NCBI GenBank assembly: GCA_027067895.1
Contig: JAMOUY010000387.1
Location: 1-5,310 of the forward strand
DNA length: 5,310 nt
DNA from: Acidobacteriota bacterium
GTDB lineage: Bacteria > Acidobacteriota > Holophagae > Thermotomaculales > Thermotomaculaceae
Direction of reading: 5' to 3'
Shown: positions 1-5,310 of the stretch, one piece after another
How the letters are laid out: each line of letters opens with the position of its first letter
How positions within the stretch are numbered: the first letter of the stretch is position 1
Translations under genes and position numbers: made by a program
The notes under the pieces: model-generated
What the model saw: the letters and a program-made list of their open reading frames with translations, nothing else
Databases searched by the model: none
What the model was told of the DNA's origin: nothing

Positions 1-1089
1 ACGGGAGAGGATACAGTTTTAAGTTGCTCTGAATGCTCATACACGGCAAACATTGAAAAGGCAGAATGCCTGAAACCTGAAAAAATTGAAGACAATACAG
101 AATTAAAGCCTCTTGAAAAGGTTGAAACCCCGGGCAAAAAAAGTGTTGAAGAAGTTGCGGAATTCTTGGGAGTTAAGCCTGAAAACCTTGTAAAAACAAT
201 GATTTTCAAACTTGAAGACGGAAGCGCAATTGCCGTCCTTGTCAGGGGAGACTACGAGGTAAACGAGGTTAAGGTTAAAAACTTTCTTGGAGTTGCAATA
301 CTTGAACTTGCGGACGAGGAAACAATTGAAAAGGTAACGGGCGGGCCTTCCGGATTTTCCGGCCCTGTCGGGCTTGAAATCCCGGTATATGCCGATTACT
401 CGGTGATGAACATGAAAAACTTTGTAATCGGCGCAAACCAAAAAGATATGCACTACATTAATGCAAACCTTGACAGAGATTTTAAGGTTAAAGAATTTGC
501 CGATTTGCGTCTTGCTGTTGAAGGAGAAACTTGTCCGAGGTGTAAAAAAGGAAAATACGAGCAGTTTAAAGGAATTGAAGTGGGGCAGGTTTTTAAATTG
601 GGCACAAAATATTCCGAAACAATGAACTGCACTTTTCTTGACGAAAACGGAAAAGAAAAATATGCGGTTATGGGTTGCTACGGAATAGGTGTGGGAAGGA
701 CTGCGGCTGCCGCAATTGAGCAGAATCACGATGAAAACGGAATTATTTGGCCTGTAAATATTGCGCCTTTTCAGGTAATTCTCATAAACCTTGAAGTTAA
801 AGACAAAGAATTTACCGAAATGGTGGACAAGATTTACGAAGATTTGCTTAACGCAGGCTTTGAGGTTTTGTATGACGACAGGGAAATGAGGCCGGGTTTT
901 AAATTTAAAGACGCGGATTTGATAGGTATTCCCGTTCAGATTGTTGCGGGAAAAAGGGCTATGGCTGACGGAATGCTTGAAGTAAAAATCAGAAGGAGCG
1001 GGGAGAGAATTAAGGTTAAACCTGATGAATTAACAAACAAAGTAAAAGAAATTCTTGAAACTTTGAAAAAAGAAGAGGAAAACAGGTAA
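1..1089 (+). CDS. proS: Prolyl-tRNA synthetase, bacterial type with INS editing domain (5' end missing)
   Basis: Class II aminoacyl-tRNA synthetase that charges tRNA-Pro with proline in the cytoplasm. The reading frame is open from the first base with no start codon, so 362 C-terminal residues are present; the family usually runs near 570, so about 200 residues carrying motifs 1 and 2 lie upstream. Numbering from the first codon: TGED and a Cys-rich CSEC (residues 9-12) close the first catalytic segment. The YbaK-like INS domain, which clears mischarged Ala-tRNA-Pro, spans about 45-165 and keeps the lysine of NLVKT (K65), a GPSGFSGPVG loop and the histidine of MHYINAN (H151). CPRC (178-181) and GIEVGQVFKLGTKYSE precede motif 3, GIGVGR (228-233, R233). 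An HGTP anticodon-binding domain follows from about residue 255 to the end. A TTG at 166 is internal, not a start, because homology continues upstream of it. The identification is very secure. Confidence 0.97.
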   Translation, partial: TGEDTVLSCSECSYTANIEKAECLKPEKIEDNTELKPLEKVETPGKKSVEEVAEFLGVKPENLVKTMIFKLEDGSAIAVLVRGDYEVNEVKVKNFLGVAILELADEETIEKVTGGPSGFSGPVGLEIPVYADYSVMNMKNFVIGANQKDMHYINANLDRDFKVKEFADLRLAVEGETCPRCKKGKYEQFKGIEVGQVFKLGTKYSETMNCTFLDENGKEKYAVMGCYGIGVGRTAAAAIEQNHDENGIIWPVNIAPFQVILINLEVKDKEFTEMVDKIYEDLLNAGFEVLYDDREMRPGFKFKDADLIGIPVQIVAGKRAMADGMLEVKIRRSGERIKVKPDELTNKVKEILETLKKEEENR

Positions 1090-1097
1090 TTGTTTTA

Positions 1098-1559
1098 ATG
1101 AGATACGAATTTGTAGTTAACGTATTTGTGTTTAACAAAGACGGAAGCGCGCTTGCCTTTGTTAAGAGGGAAAAAAAACCCTTTGTGGGATTTTACCTTC
1201 CGCCGGGAGGGCACATTGAGGACGGTGAGCATCCGATAAAGGCAGCAATAAGGGAAGTAAAGGAAGAAACCGGGCTTGATGTTGAAATTATTGATTTCAG
1301 GCCGGGAATCCCTCTTGTGCTTGACCCTACAACGGTTAGAATTCCCTCACCTTTGCACGTGCAGATTGAGTATATTGACAAAAAGCACAAGCATATTGAT
1401 TTTATCTTTGTCGCGGAAGTAATCGGGGACGACGATATTCCGGAAGAGTTTAAAGACAAAGTCAAGTGGTTTCATTTCAATGAAATCAAGGGCAAGAAAA
1501 TGCCTAAAAATGTGAAAGATGTTGCGACATTTCTATTTAAGTGGAAGAGGGGTGAATAA
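1098..1559 (+). CDS. Nudix hydrolase
   Basis: Predicted cytoplasmic pyrophosphohydrolase of 153 residues acting on a nucleoside diphosphate linked to some other group. The Nudix box is perfect: G38, E44, R52-E53, E56-E57, G59-L60, matching GX5EX7REUXEEXGU, with the Mg-binding glutamates intact. The N-terminal strand [13 protein letters not shown] and the [10 protein letters not shown] lead-in are typical. A segment with [13 protein letters not shown] followed by KHKHIDFIF (residues 82-104) resembles a Nudix subgroup having a conserved His-x-His-Ile-Asp stretch. Substrate cannot be read from sequence: oxidised dNTPs, ADP-ribose and other nucleotide derivatives remain possible. It starts 8 bases after the proS stop, and no earlier in-frame start exists in the gap. 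A clear Shine-Dalgarno is lacking (AGGT at 1084-1087 is a distant candidate), so translation may depend on ribosomes leaving proS. Family assignment is secure; substrate is unknown. Confidence 0.93.
   Translation: MRYEFVVNVFVFNKDGSALAFVKREKKPFVGFYLPPGGHIEDGEHPIKAAIREVKEETGLDVEIIDFRPGIPLVLDPTTVRIPSPLHVQIEYIDKKHKHIDFIFVAEVIGDDDIPEEFKDKVKWFHFNEIKGKKMPKNVKDVATFLFKWKRGE
1547..1554 (+). promoter_or_regulatory. Ribosome binding site for hslV, inside the Nudix gene
   Basis: The purine-rich GAGGGGTG lies within the last codons of the Nudix gene. GAGGGG ends 6 bases before the ATG at 1559, a good Shine-Dalgarno spacing. It supports the ATG in the TAATG overlap as the hslV start and allows re-initiation by ribosomes finishing the Nudix gene. 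Confidence 0.7.
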
Positions 1560-2086
1560 TGTTTAAAGGCACTACAATTTTGTTTGTAAAAAAAGACGAT
1601 AAAGCCGTTATGGTCGGAGACGGCCAAGTAACTTTGGGCAATACGGTTTTAAAGCATAAGGCAAGAAAGGTTAGAAAAATTTATAAAGACAAAATTCTTG
1701 TCGGTTTTGCAGGCTCAACCGCCGATGCCTTTACGCTTTTTTCAAGGCTTGAATCCAAGTTGGAGCAATTTTCCGGCAATCTTGAAAGGTCTGTGATTGA
1801 ACTTGCCAAAGACTGGCGAACGGACAAATATTTGAGAAGGCTTGAAGCAATGATGATAGTTACCGACGGCAAAAAAGTATATCTGCTGTCGGGGGTTGGA
1901 GACGTTGTTGAGCCGGATATTCCCGTTGTTGCAATAGGCTCGGGCGGCCCCTATGCCTATTCCGCCGCAAAGGCTTTATTTGAAAACACAAAACTTTCAA
2001 GCGAGGAAATAGCGAAAAAGGCTATGGATATTGCGGCTGACGTATGCATTTATACAAACAAAAATTTTACTGTTGAAACAATCTGA
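1559..2086 (+). CDS. hslV: HslV (ClpQ), proteolytic subunit of the HslUV protease
   Basis: Threonine peptidase related to proteasome beta subunits. In known systems it forms a double hexameric ring that is opened and fed by the ATPase HslU, degrading regulatory and misfolded proteins in the cytoplasm. The 175-residue product has normal length. The N-terminus is MFKG followed by Thr-Thr; T5 aligns with the catalytic Thr1 of E. coli HslV, so four residues must be removed to expose the nucleophile. Counting from that Thr, D17 (in [10 protein letters not shown]), K33 (in KARKVRK) and S124 (in AIGSGGPYA) are all kept. Other hallmarks are [30 protein letters not shown] and a C-terminal [11 protein letters not shown]. 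The catalytic Thr separates it from Bacillus ClpQ/CodW, which uses an N-terminal Ser. No hslU is adjacent: a TPR gene follows downstream and a Nudix gene precedes it. The start overlaps the Nudix stop by one base. Confidence 0.97.
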   Translation: MFKGTTILFVKKDDKAVMVGDGQVTLGNTVLKHKARKVRKIYKDKILVGFAGSTADAFTLFSRLESKLEQFSGNLERSVIELAKDWRTDKYLRRLEAMMIVTDGKKVYLLSGVGDVVEPDIPVVAIGSGGPYAYSAAKALFENTKLSSEEIAKKAMDIAADVCIYTNKNFTVETI

Positions 2087-2098
2087 TTTTAGTATAAT
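2073..2098 (+). promoter_or_regulatory. Possible promoter for the TPR gene
   Basis: A perfect TATAAT (-10) lies at 2093-2098, just after the hslV stop and about 38 bases before the TPR start. The best -35-like hexamer is TTGAAA at 2073-2078, but the 14-base spacer is shorter than the usual 16-18, and there is no TG extension. In AT-rich DNA a chance TATAAT is not rare. Read-through from hslV remains possible, since no terminator is visible in the gap. Confidence 0.35.
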
Positions 2099-2122
2099 AA
2101 AACCATAACAATACTTTTTTTG

Positions 2123-2130
2123 AAAGAGGT
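2123..2130 (+). promoter_or_regulatory. Strong ribosome binding site that fixes the TPR gene start
   Basis: AAAGAGGT is a near-ideal Shine-Dalgarno, 5 bases before the ATG at 2136. It overlaps an in-frame TTG at 2130, which therefore cannot be the start. The ATG is chosen. Confidence 0.8.
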
Positions 2131-2135
2131 TGAAA

Positions 2136-3725
2136 ATGAAGGATGTTTTTTTAAGCGATTATTCTTTAAAGGAACTTATCCAAAAAGTGAAAGATAATCC
2201 GAATTCGGAAAATTATACCGAACTTGCAAGGTTTTATAATTACCGCTCATACTTTAACAAAGCAATTGAATCCGCAAAAAAGGCTATTGAACTTGACAGG
2301 TTTAATTTTGACGCTTGGTTTGAGTTAATAATGGCTTCCGGTTTTAAAACTGATTCCGATTTGAATAATATCAGGGTGGAACTTGAAAAAATTCTTGATT
2401 ATTTTGAATTAAAGGGAGAAAAAAACGATGCGGTTTACAGGGTGCTCGCCTTTATTAATTACTTCCTTGAAAACGATGCCGTAGCAATTAAACTCATTGA
2501 AAAAGCAATTGAGATAAATTCTGAAAACAGTGTAAATTATGAAATTTTGGGCTATATACTTCACGCAGTAGGCGAAGTAAAGAAAGCCCTTGAAGTTTTC
2601 GGCAAGGCAATATCGCTAAATCCCAAAAGTTTCAGAGTACTGAGAATGATTGCAAAATGCTACCTTGACCTTAACGAACCTGAAAAGGCTAAACTTAAAG
2701 TTGACGAATCTTTGAGGCTTGAACCCAATTTTATAGCATCATGGCATCTGCTTGCCGAAATTTTCTTAAACAAAGGCGATTTTCTAAAAGGAACTCAGGC
2801 TTTGGCGAAAGCAATTTCCATAAATCCCGAGGATTGGTCTTCCTATTTCATACTTGCCGAATATTTTCTGTCCGAGGGTTATTACGACAATGCAATTGCG
2901 GAGGCTTCAAAAATTGAATTTGTTTTGGACGGGAAAGACCCTATTGTGCTTGCGGAAGTCAATAATTTTATAGGTTACGCCTATATGGAAAAAGGGGACG
3001 AGGACGAGGCTGTAAAAAGGTTTAGCATTGCAACTCAATTAAACAACGATTTTGCGCTTCCTTTTTACAACCTTGCTGAAATTGAGTATAAAAGACAAAA
3101 CTACGAAAAGGCTATAAAACTTTATGAAGAGGCTTTAAAGAGAGACAAGTATCACGTTCCGTCTTACATTCAAATAGGTTTTGCTTACTTGAATTTGAAA
3201 AAACCTGACGCGGCGGAAGAGTTTTTTCTTAAAGCATTGGAGTATGACGACACCGAATTTTCCGCCTATATGGGGCTAACCGAAGCGGCAAGAATGCAGA
3301 GAAGGTATAAAGAACAATTAAGTTACGCAGAAAAGGCTATGGAAATTAGTCCGGAAAATTCGGAAGTATGGAATTATTTGGGAATTGCATGGCAGTGCAA
3401 CAGGGATTCAAAGGCGGCCGAAAATGCCTATATTCGGGCTTTAATCCTTGACCCGTCAAACAGAAAGGCTGCAAACAATCTTGCCTATTTATATGAAAAA
3501 TTGATGGCAAAGGCGAAAAACAAAAAAGAAAAAGAAAAATATAAAAACCTTGCGGTTGAAGCATGGAAAGTAAGACTTCTGTCGTGCAGAGACGCAAATA
3601 CATCAATGAAAGGCGCAATAAATCACCTTGAAAAGTTGGGAATGAATAGAAAAGAAATTGATAATCTGATTAGGTTTGGAGAATTAAGCGATTTGCCTAT
3701 GATAAAAACGATTTGGAAAAATTGA
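2136..3725 (+). CDS. Multi-TPR repeat protein of unknown function
   Basis: The 529-residue product is almost wholly tandem tetratricopeptide repeats, helical hairpins that form a curved scaffold for protein binding. About 11 units of roughly 34 residues can be seen. The first covers about 24-57 (YTELARFYNYRSYFNKAIES). Later units carry typical signatures such as LGYILHAVGEVKKALEVFGK, LAEIEYKRQNYEKAIKLYEE, IGFAYLNLKKPDAAEEFFLK and LGIAWQCNRDSKAAENAYIR, commonly ending in a xxLNPxx- or xxLDPSN-like turn. The segment around 62-90 is a degenerate unit. The last ~85 residues begin with a lysine-rich helix (MAKAKNKKEKEKYKNLA) and a non-TPR tail, suggesting a capping or interaction region. The N-terminus is polar, with no signal peptide or membrane helix, so it should be cytoplasmic. 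No enzymatic domain is visible. It sits between hslV and accA, probably with its own promoter. The role is unknown; an adaptor or assembly factor is only a guess. Confidence 0.9.
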   Translation: MKDVFLSDYSLKELIQKVKDNPNSENYTELARFYNYRSYFNKAIESAKKAIELDRFNFDAWFELIMASGFKTDSDLNNIRVELEKILDYFELKGEKNDAVYRVLAFINYFLENDAVAIKLIEKAIEINSENSVNYEILGYILHAVGEVKKALEVFGKAISLNPKSFRVLRMIAKCYLDLNEPEKAKLKVDESLRLEPNFIASWHLLAEIFLNKGDFLKGTQALAKAISINPEDWSSYFILAEYFLSEGYYDNAIAEASKIEFVLDGKDPIVLAEVNNFIGYAYMEKGDEDEAVKRFSIATQLNNDFALPFYNLAEIEYKRQNYEKAIKLYEEALKRDKYHVPSYIQIGFAYLNLKKPDAAEEFFLKALEYDDTEFSAYMGLTEAARMQRRYKEQLSYAEKAMEISPENSEVWNYLGIAWQCNRDSKAAENAYIRALILDPSNRKAANNLAYLYEKLMAKAKNKKEKEKYKNLAVEAWKVRLLSCRDANTSMKGAINHLEKLGMNRKEIDNLIRFGELSDLPMIKTIWKN

Positions 3726-3731
3726 TTTCTC

Positions 3732-3764
3732 TGTCAAAAGCAAGTAATTTGTTTCTTTTAGACA
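3732..3764 (+). terminator. Weak hairpin, possible terminator after the TPR gene
   Basis: TGTC-AAAAG (3732-3740) can pair with CTTTT-GACA (3755-3764) if A3760 bulges out, giving a 9-pair AT-rich stem with a 14-base loop. An extra inner CAA/TTG pairing is possible. It is followed by ATTTTC rather than a long T run. It starts 6 bases after the TPR stop, the right place for a terminator, but the stem is too AT-rich to be confident. Confidence 0.3.
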
Positions 3765-3786
3765 ATTTTCACTTTCAGCCTTTTTG

Positions 3787-3815
3787 TTGACATATACCTA
3801 TATTTTTGTAAAAAT
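3787..3815 (+). promoter_or_regulatory. Probable sigma-70-type promoter for accA-recJ
   Basis: A perfect -35 TTGACA lies at 3787-3792. After a 16- or 17-base spacer comes TAAAAA (3809-3814) or AAAAAT (3810-3815), each matching TATAAT at four of six positions. A TG at 3807-3808 could act as an extended -10 element. Transcription would begin near 3821-3824, leaving a short leader of about 20 bases before accA. Position, spacing and the preceding weak hairpin together suggest a new transcription unit starts here. Confidence 0.55.
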
Positions 3816-3832
3816 CTAATAAGATTGAAAAT

Positions 3833-3839
3833 AGGGGTG
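3833..3839 (+). promoter_or_regulatory. Ribosome binding site for accA
   Basis: AGGGGTG is followed by an AT-only spacer; AGGGG ends 7 bases before the ATG at 3845. This supports that ATG, whose product begins [11 protein letters not shown], close to the usual AccA N-terminus. Confidence 0.7.
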
Positions 3840-3844
3840 TATTT

Positions 3845-4792
3845 ATGGGGTTGTACTTTTTGCCTTTTGAAAAAGAACTTGTGAATTATCAGAAAAAATT
3901 GGAAACTGCAAAAACCTTTGGCAAAGAGCAGGAAATAAAAGAACTTGAAGAAAAAATAGAGCAATTGAGAAAAAAAATATACAAAAACCTTGACGAGTGG
4001 CAGATTACTCAGGTTGCAAGGCATCCCAACAGGCCGTTTTTTCTTGACTATGTAAAAATGATTTTTCAAGATTTTGTTGAAATGCACGGAGACAGACTTT
4101 TCGGGGACGATAAAGCCATCATCGGCGGTTTTGCCTCTTTTGAAGGAATGCCTGTTTGCATAATAGGTCAGCAAAAGGGGAGGGATACAAAGGAAAAAAT
4201 ATACAGGAATTTCGGAATGCCGAGGCCGGAAGGATACAGAAAGGCGTTGAGAATAATGAAAACCGCCGAGAAATTCAAGCGTCCCATAATAACCTTTGTT
4301 GATACCCCGGGTGCATATCCCGGCATTGACGCTGAGGAAAGGGGGCAGGCTGAGGCTATTGCTCGCAATTTGAGGGAGATGTCAAAGTTGAGGGTGCCCG
4401 TTATAACGGTGATTATCGGCGAAGGGGGAAGCGGCGGAGCGCTTGGAATTGCCGTCGCAAACAGGGTTTTAATGCTTCAATATTCAATTTATTCCGTAAT
4501 TTCCCCCGAAGGGTGTGCGTCAATTCTATGGAAAGACGCCTCAAAGGCGGACGAAGCGGCAAGGGCTTTAAAATTTACGGCAAATCATTTAAAAAAATTC
4601 GGAATAATTGACGAAGTTGTGCCAGAGCCTGTGGGCGGTGCTCATGTTGACCATGAAAAAACCGCGTTTAGCCTAAAAGAGCATATTTTGAAAACCCTGA
4701 ACGAATTAAATAAGATGTCTATTACCGAAATTGTTAATGACAGATATTTGCGATTTAGAAAAATCGGAGAATTTTTGGAAGTTGAAGCATGA
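3845..4792 (+). CDS. accA: Acetyl-CoA carboxylase carboxyltransferase subunit alpha
   Basis: With AccD it forms the alpha2-beta2 carboxyltransferase that moves the carboxyl group from carboxybiotin on AccB to acetyl-CoA, making malonyl-CoA, the committed step of fatty acid synthesis. The 315-residue length matches the family (E. coli 319). The N-terminal helix (about 9-48) is highly charged and probably coiled coil. Family motifs follow in order: RHPNRP (59-64), [41 protein letters not shown] (153-160), [18 protein letters not shown], the oxyanion-hole glycine stretch [10 protein letters not shown] (192-201) and [16 protein letters not shown] (from 220). The C-terminal part [14 protein letters not shown] is also typical. 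The zinc ribbon of the complex belongs to AccD, so its absence here is expected. accB, accC and accD are not in the window. The stop overlaps the recJ start by ATGA, implying coupled translation. Nothing appears truncated or altered. Confidence 0.98.
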   Translation: MGLYFLPFEKELVNYQKKLETAKTFGKEQEIKELEEKIEQLRKKIYKNLDEWQITQVARHPNRPFFLDYVKMIFQDFVEMHGDRLFGDDKAIIGGFASFEGMPVCIIGQQKGRDTKEKIYRNFGMPRPEGYRKALRIMKTAEKFKRPIITFVDTPGAYPGIDAEERGQAEAIARNLREMSKLRVPVITVIIGEGGSGGALGIAVANRVLMLQYSIYSVISPEGCASILWKDASKADEAARALKFTANHLKKFGIIDEVVPEPVGGAHVDHEKTAFSLKEHILKTLNELNKMSITEIVNDRYLRFRKIGEFLEVEA

Positions 4793-5310
4793 AGTTTAGG
4801 TGGGAGTTTACTAAATTCAACAAGGAAAATCTTGATGATATAGTGAAAAAACTTAATATCCCCCGTTTTGTGGGCGAACTTCTCTGCATGAGAGGAATAG
4901 ATACCGTGGAAAAAGCAGAGGTTTTTTTTCACGGCACAAAACAGAATTTTAAAAATCCGGAAGAGTTAAGGGGGATAAAAGACGCTGTTTTAAGGATAGA
5001 AAAAGCAATCAAAAACGGCGAAAATATTGTGATTTACGGTGATTACGACGTTGACGGCATTACATCAATAGTTGTTTTGAAAAAAGTTTTGGAAGAGTTG
5101 GGCGGAAAGGTGCGCTATGCCCTGCCAAATAGGTTTCAGGACGGATACGGTGTTAAAGTTGAGAAGGTTGAAAAAGTTTATCAGGAAAAGCCTTTTTCCC
5201 TTTTAATTACCGTTGACTGCGGGGTTAAGGCAAAAGACGAGATAAGAAAAATTCACGAAATGGGAATTGACGTAATTATAACCGACCACCACGAACCGGA
5301 CGAGGAGTTG
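4789..5310 (+). CDS. recJ: Single-strand-specific 5'-3' exonuclease RecJ (3' end missing)
   Basis: DHH-family exonuclease that degrades single-stranded DNA 5' to 3' in RecF-pathway recombination, mismatch repair and base excision repair. The frame starts at ATG 4789 and runs open to the window edge, giving 174 residues of a protein usually near 560-580. The start follows GGAAG (4777-4781), a modest ribosome binding site, and lies within the ATGA overlap with accA. Metal-binding motif I is [11 protein letters not shown] (83-93, with D85, D87 and D89), motif II is VDCG (D143) and motif III is the DHH triad (166-168, followed by E). RFQDGYGV is also characteristic of RecJ. The N-terminal pattern [20 protein letters not shown] matches the usual RecJ lead-in. 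NrnA-type DHH phosphodiesterases are less likely because that lead-in and the GYG segment are present. The rest, including DHHA1 and the OB-fold, lies beyond the edge. Confidence 0.94.
   Translation, partial: MKFRWEFTKFNKENLDDIVKKLNIPRFVGELLCMRGIDTVEKAEVFFHGTKQNFKNPEELRGIKDAVLRIEKAIKNGENIVIYGDYDVDGITSIVVLKKVLEELGGKVRYALPNRFQDGYGVKVEKVEKVYQEKPFSLLITVDCGVKAKDEIRKIHEMGIDVIITDHHEPDEEL

Noticed and set aside
166..168. TTG as a start for a separate YbaK-like deacylase gene
   Set aside because: The frame is open to base 1 and the upstream residues (TGED, CSEC, TANIEK) match the ProRS core, so this is an internal codon of proS rather than a free-standing editing protein.
103..729. Minus-strand open frame of 208 codons opposite proS
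   Set aside because: It lies wholly antisense to well-conserved ProRS sequence. The translation is rich in Phe, Asn and Val, as expected from the complement of Lys/Glu-rich codons, and shows no recognisable domain.
2087..2102. TTTTA...TAAAA inverted repeat after hslV as a terminator
   Set aside because: Five A-T pairs with no G-C content are too weak for an intrinsic terminator; the site is better read as an AT-rich promoter region.
2130..2132. TTG as the TPR gene start, giving two extra residues
   Set aside because: It overlaps the AAAGAGGT Shine-Dalgarno; the ATG at 2136 has ideal spacing.
3758..4174. Minus-strand open frame of 138 codons opposite the accA 5' part and upstream gap
   Set aside because: Most of it is antisense to conserved AccA. 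The product is a Phe/Lys-rich low-complexity string typical of the complement of an AT-rich coding strand, with no good ribosome binding site noticed.
4642..4932. Minus-strand open frame across the accA-recJ junction
   Set aside because: It is a shadow of two secure + strand genes and shows no domain.
1..5310. CRISPR array, tRNA/rRNA gene, insertion sequence, attachment site or defence system
   Set aside because: No spaced direct repeats, cloverleaf-like segment, transposase, terminal inverted repeats, integrase or phage-like protein could be seen. Conserved housekeeping genes fill nearly all of the window.

Overview
The window looks like a stretch of core chromosome from a moderately AT-rich bacterium (roughly 40% G+C, judged by eye). 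All genes read on the + strand. The heteromeric acetyl-CoA carboxylase subunit AccA, a bacterial-type prolyl-tRNA synthetase with an inserted editing domain, HslV and RecJ all point to Bacteria. The HslV N-terminus carries a short extension before the catalytic threonine, as in some deep-branching and thermophilic lineages such as Thermotoga. I suspect a Deferribacterota-like or similar Gram-negative lineage, but this is only an impression. Nothing here fixes the phylum.

Layout: (1) 1-1089, the 3' two-thirds of proS, entering from the left edge. (2) 1098-1559, a Nudix hydrolase with a perfect Nudix box. (3) 1559-2086, hslV, the peptidase of the HslUV (ClpYQ) protease, overlapping the Nudix stop by one base (TAATG). 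These three are tightly packed and probably co-transcribed. (4) A 49-base gap with a TATAAT element and a strong ribosome binding site leads into a 529-residue protein built almost entirely of TPR repeats (2136-3725), whose function I do not recognise. (5) A 119-base gap holds a weak hairpin and a good promoter candidate (TTGACA). (6) accA (3845-4792). (7) The 5' third of recJ (4789 to the right edge), overlapping accA by ATGA.

The genes serve unrelated housekeeping jobs: tRNA charging, nucleotide clean-up, protein quality control, fatty acid synthesis and DNA repair. They look grouped by operon packing rather than by pathway. The main oddities are hslV without an adjacent hslU and the uncharacterised TPR protein. 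I found no mobile element, CRISPR array, tRNA/rRNA gene, phage gene or toxin-antitoxin pair, and no convincing sign of a new defence or biosynthetic system. There is no gene-free stretch longer than 119 bases.
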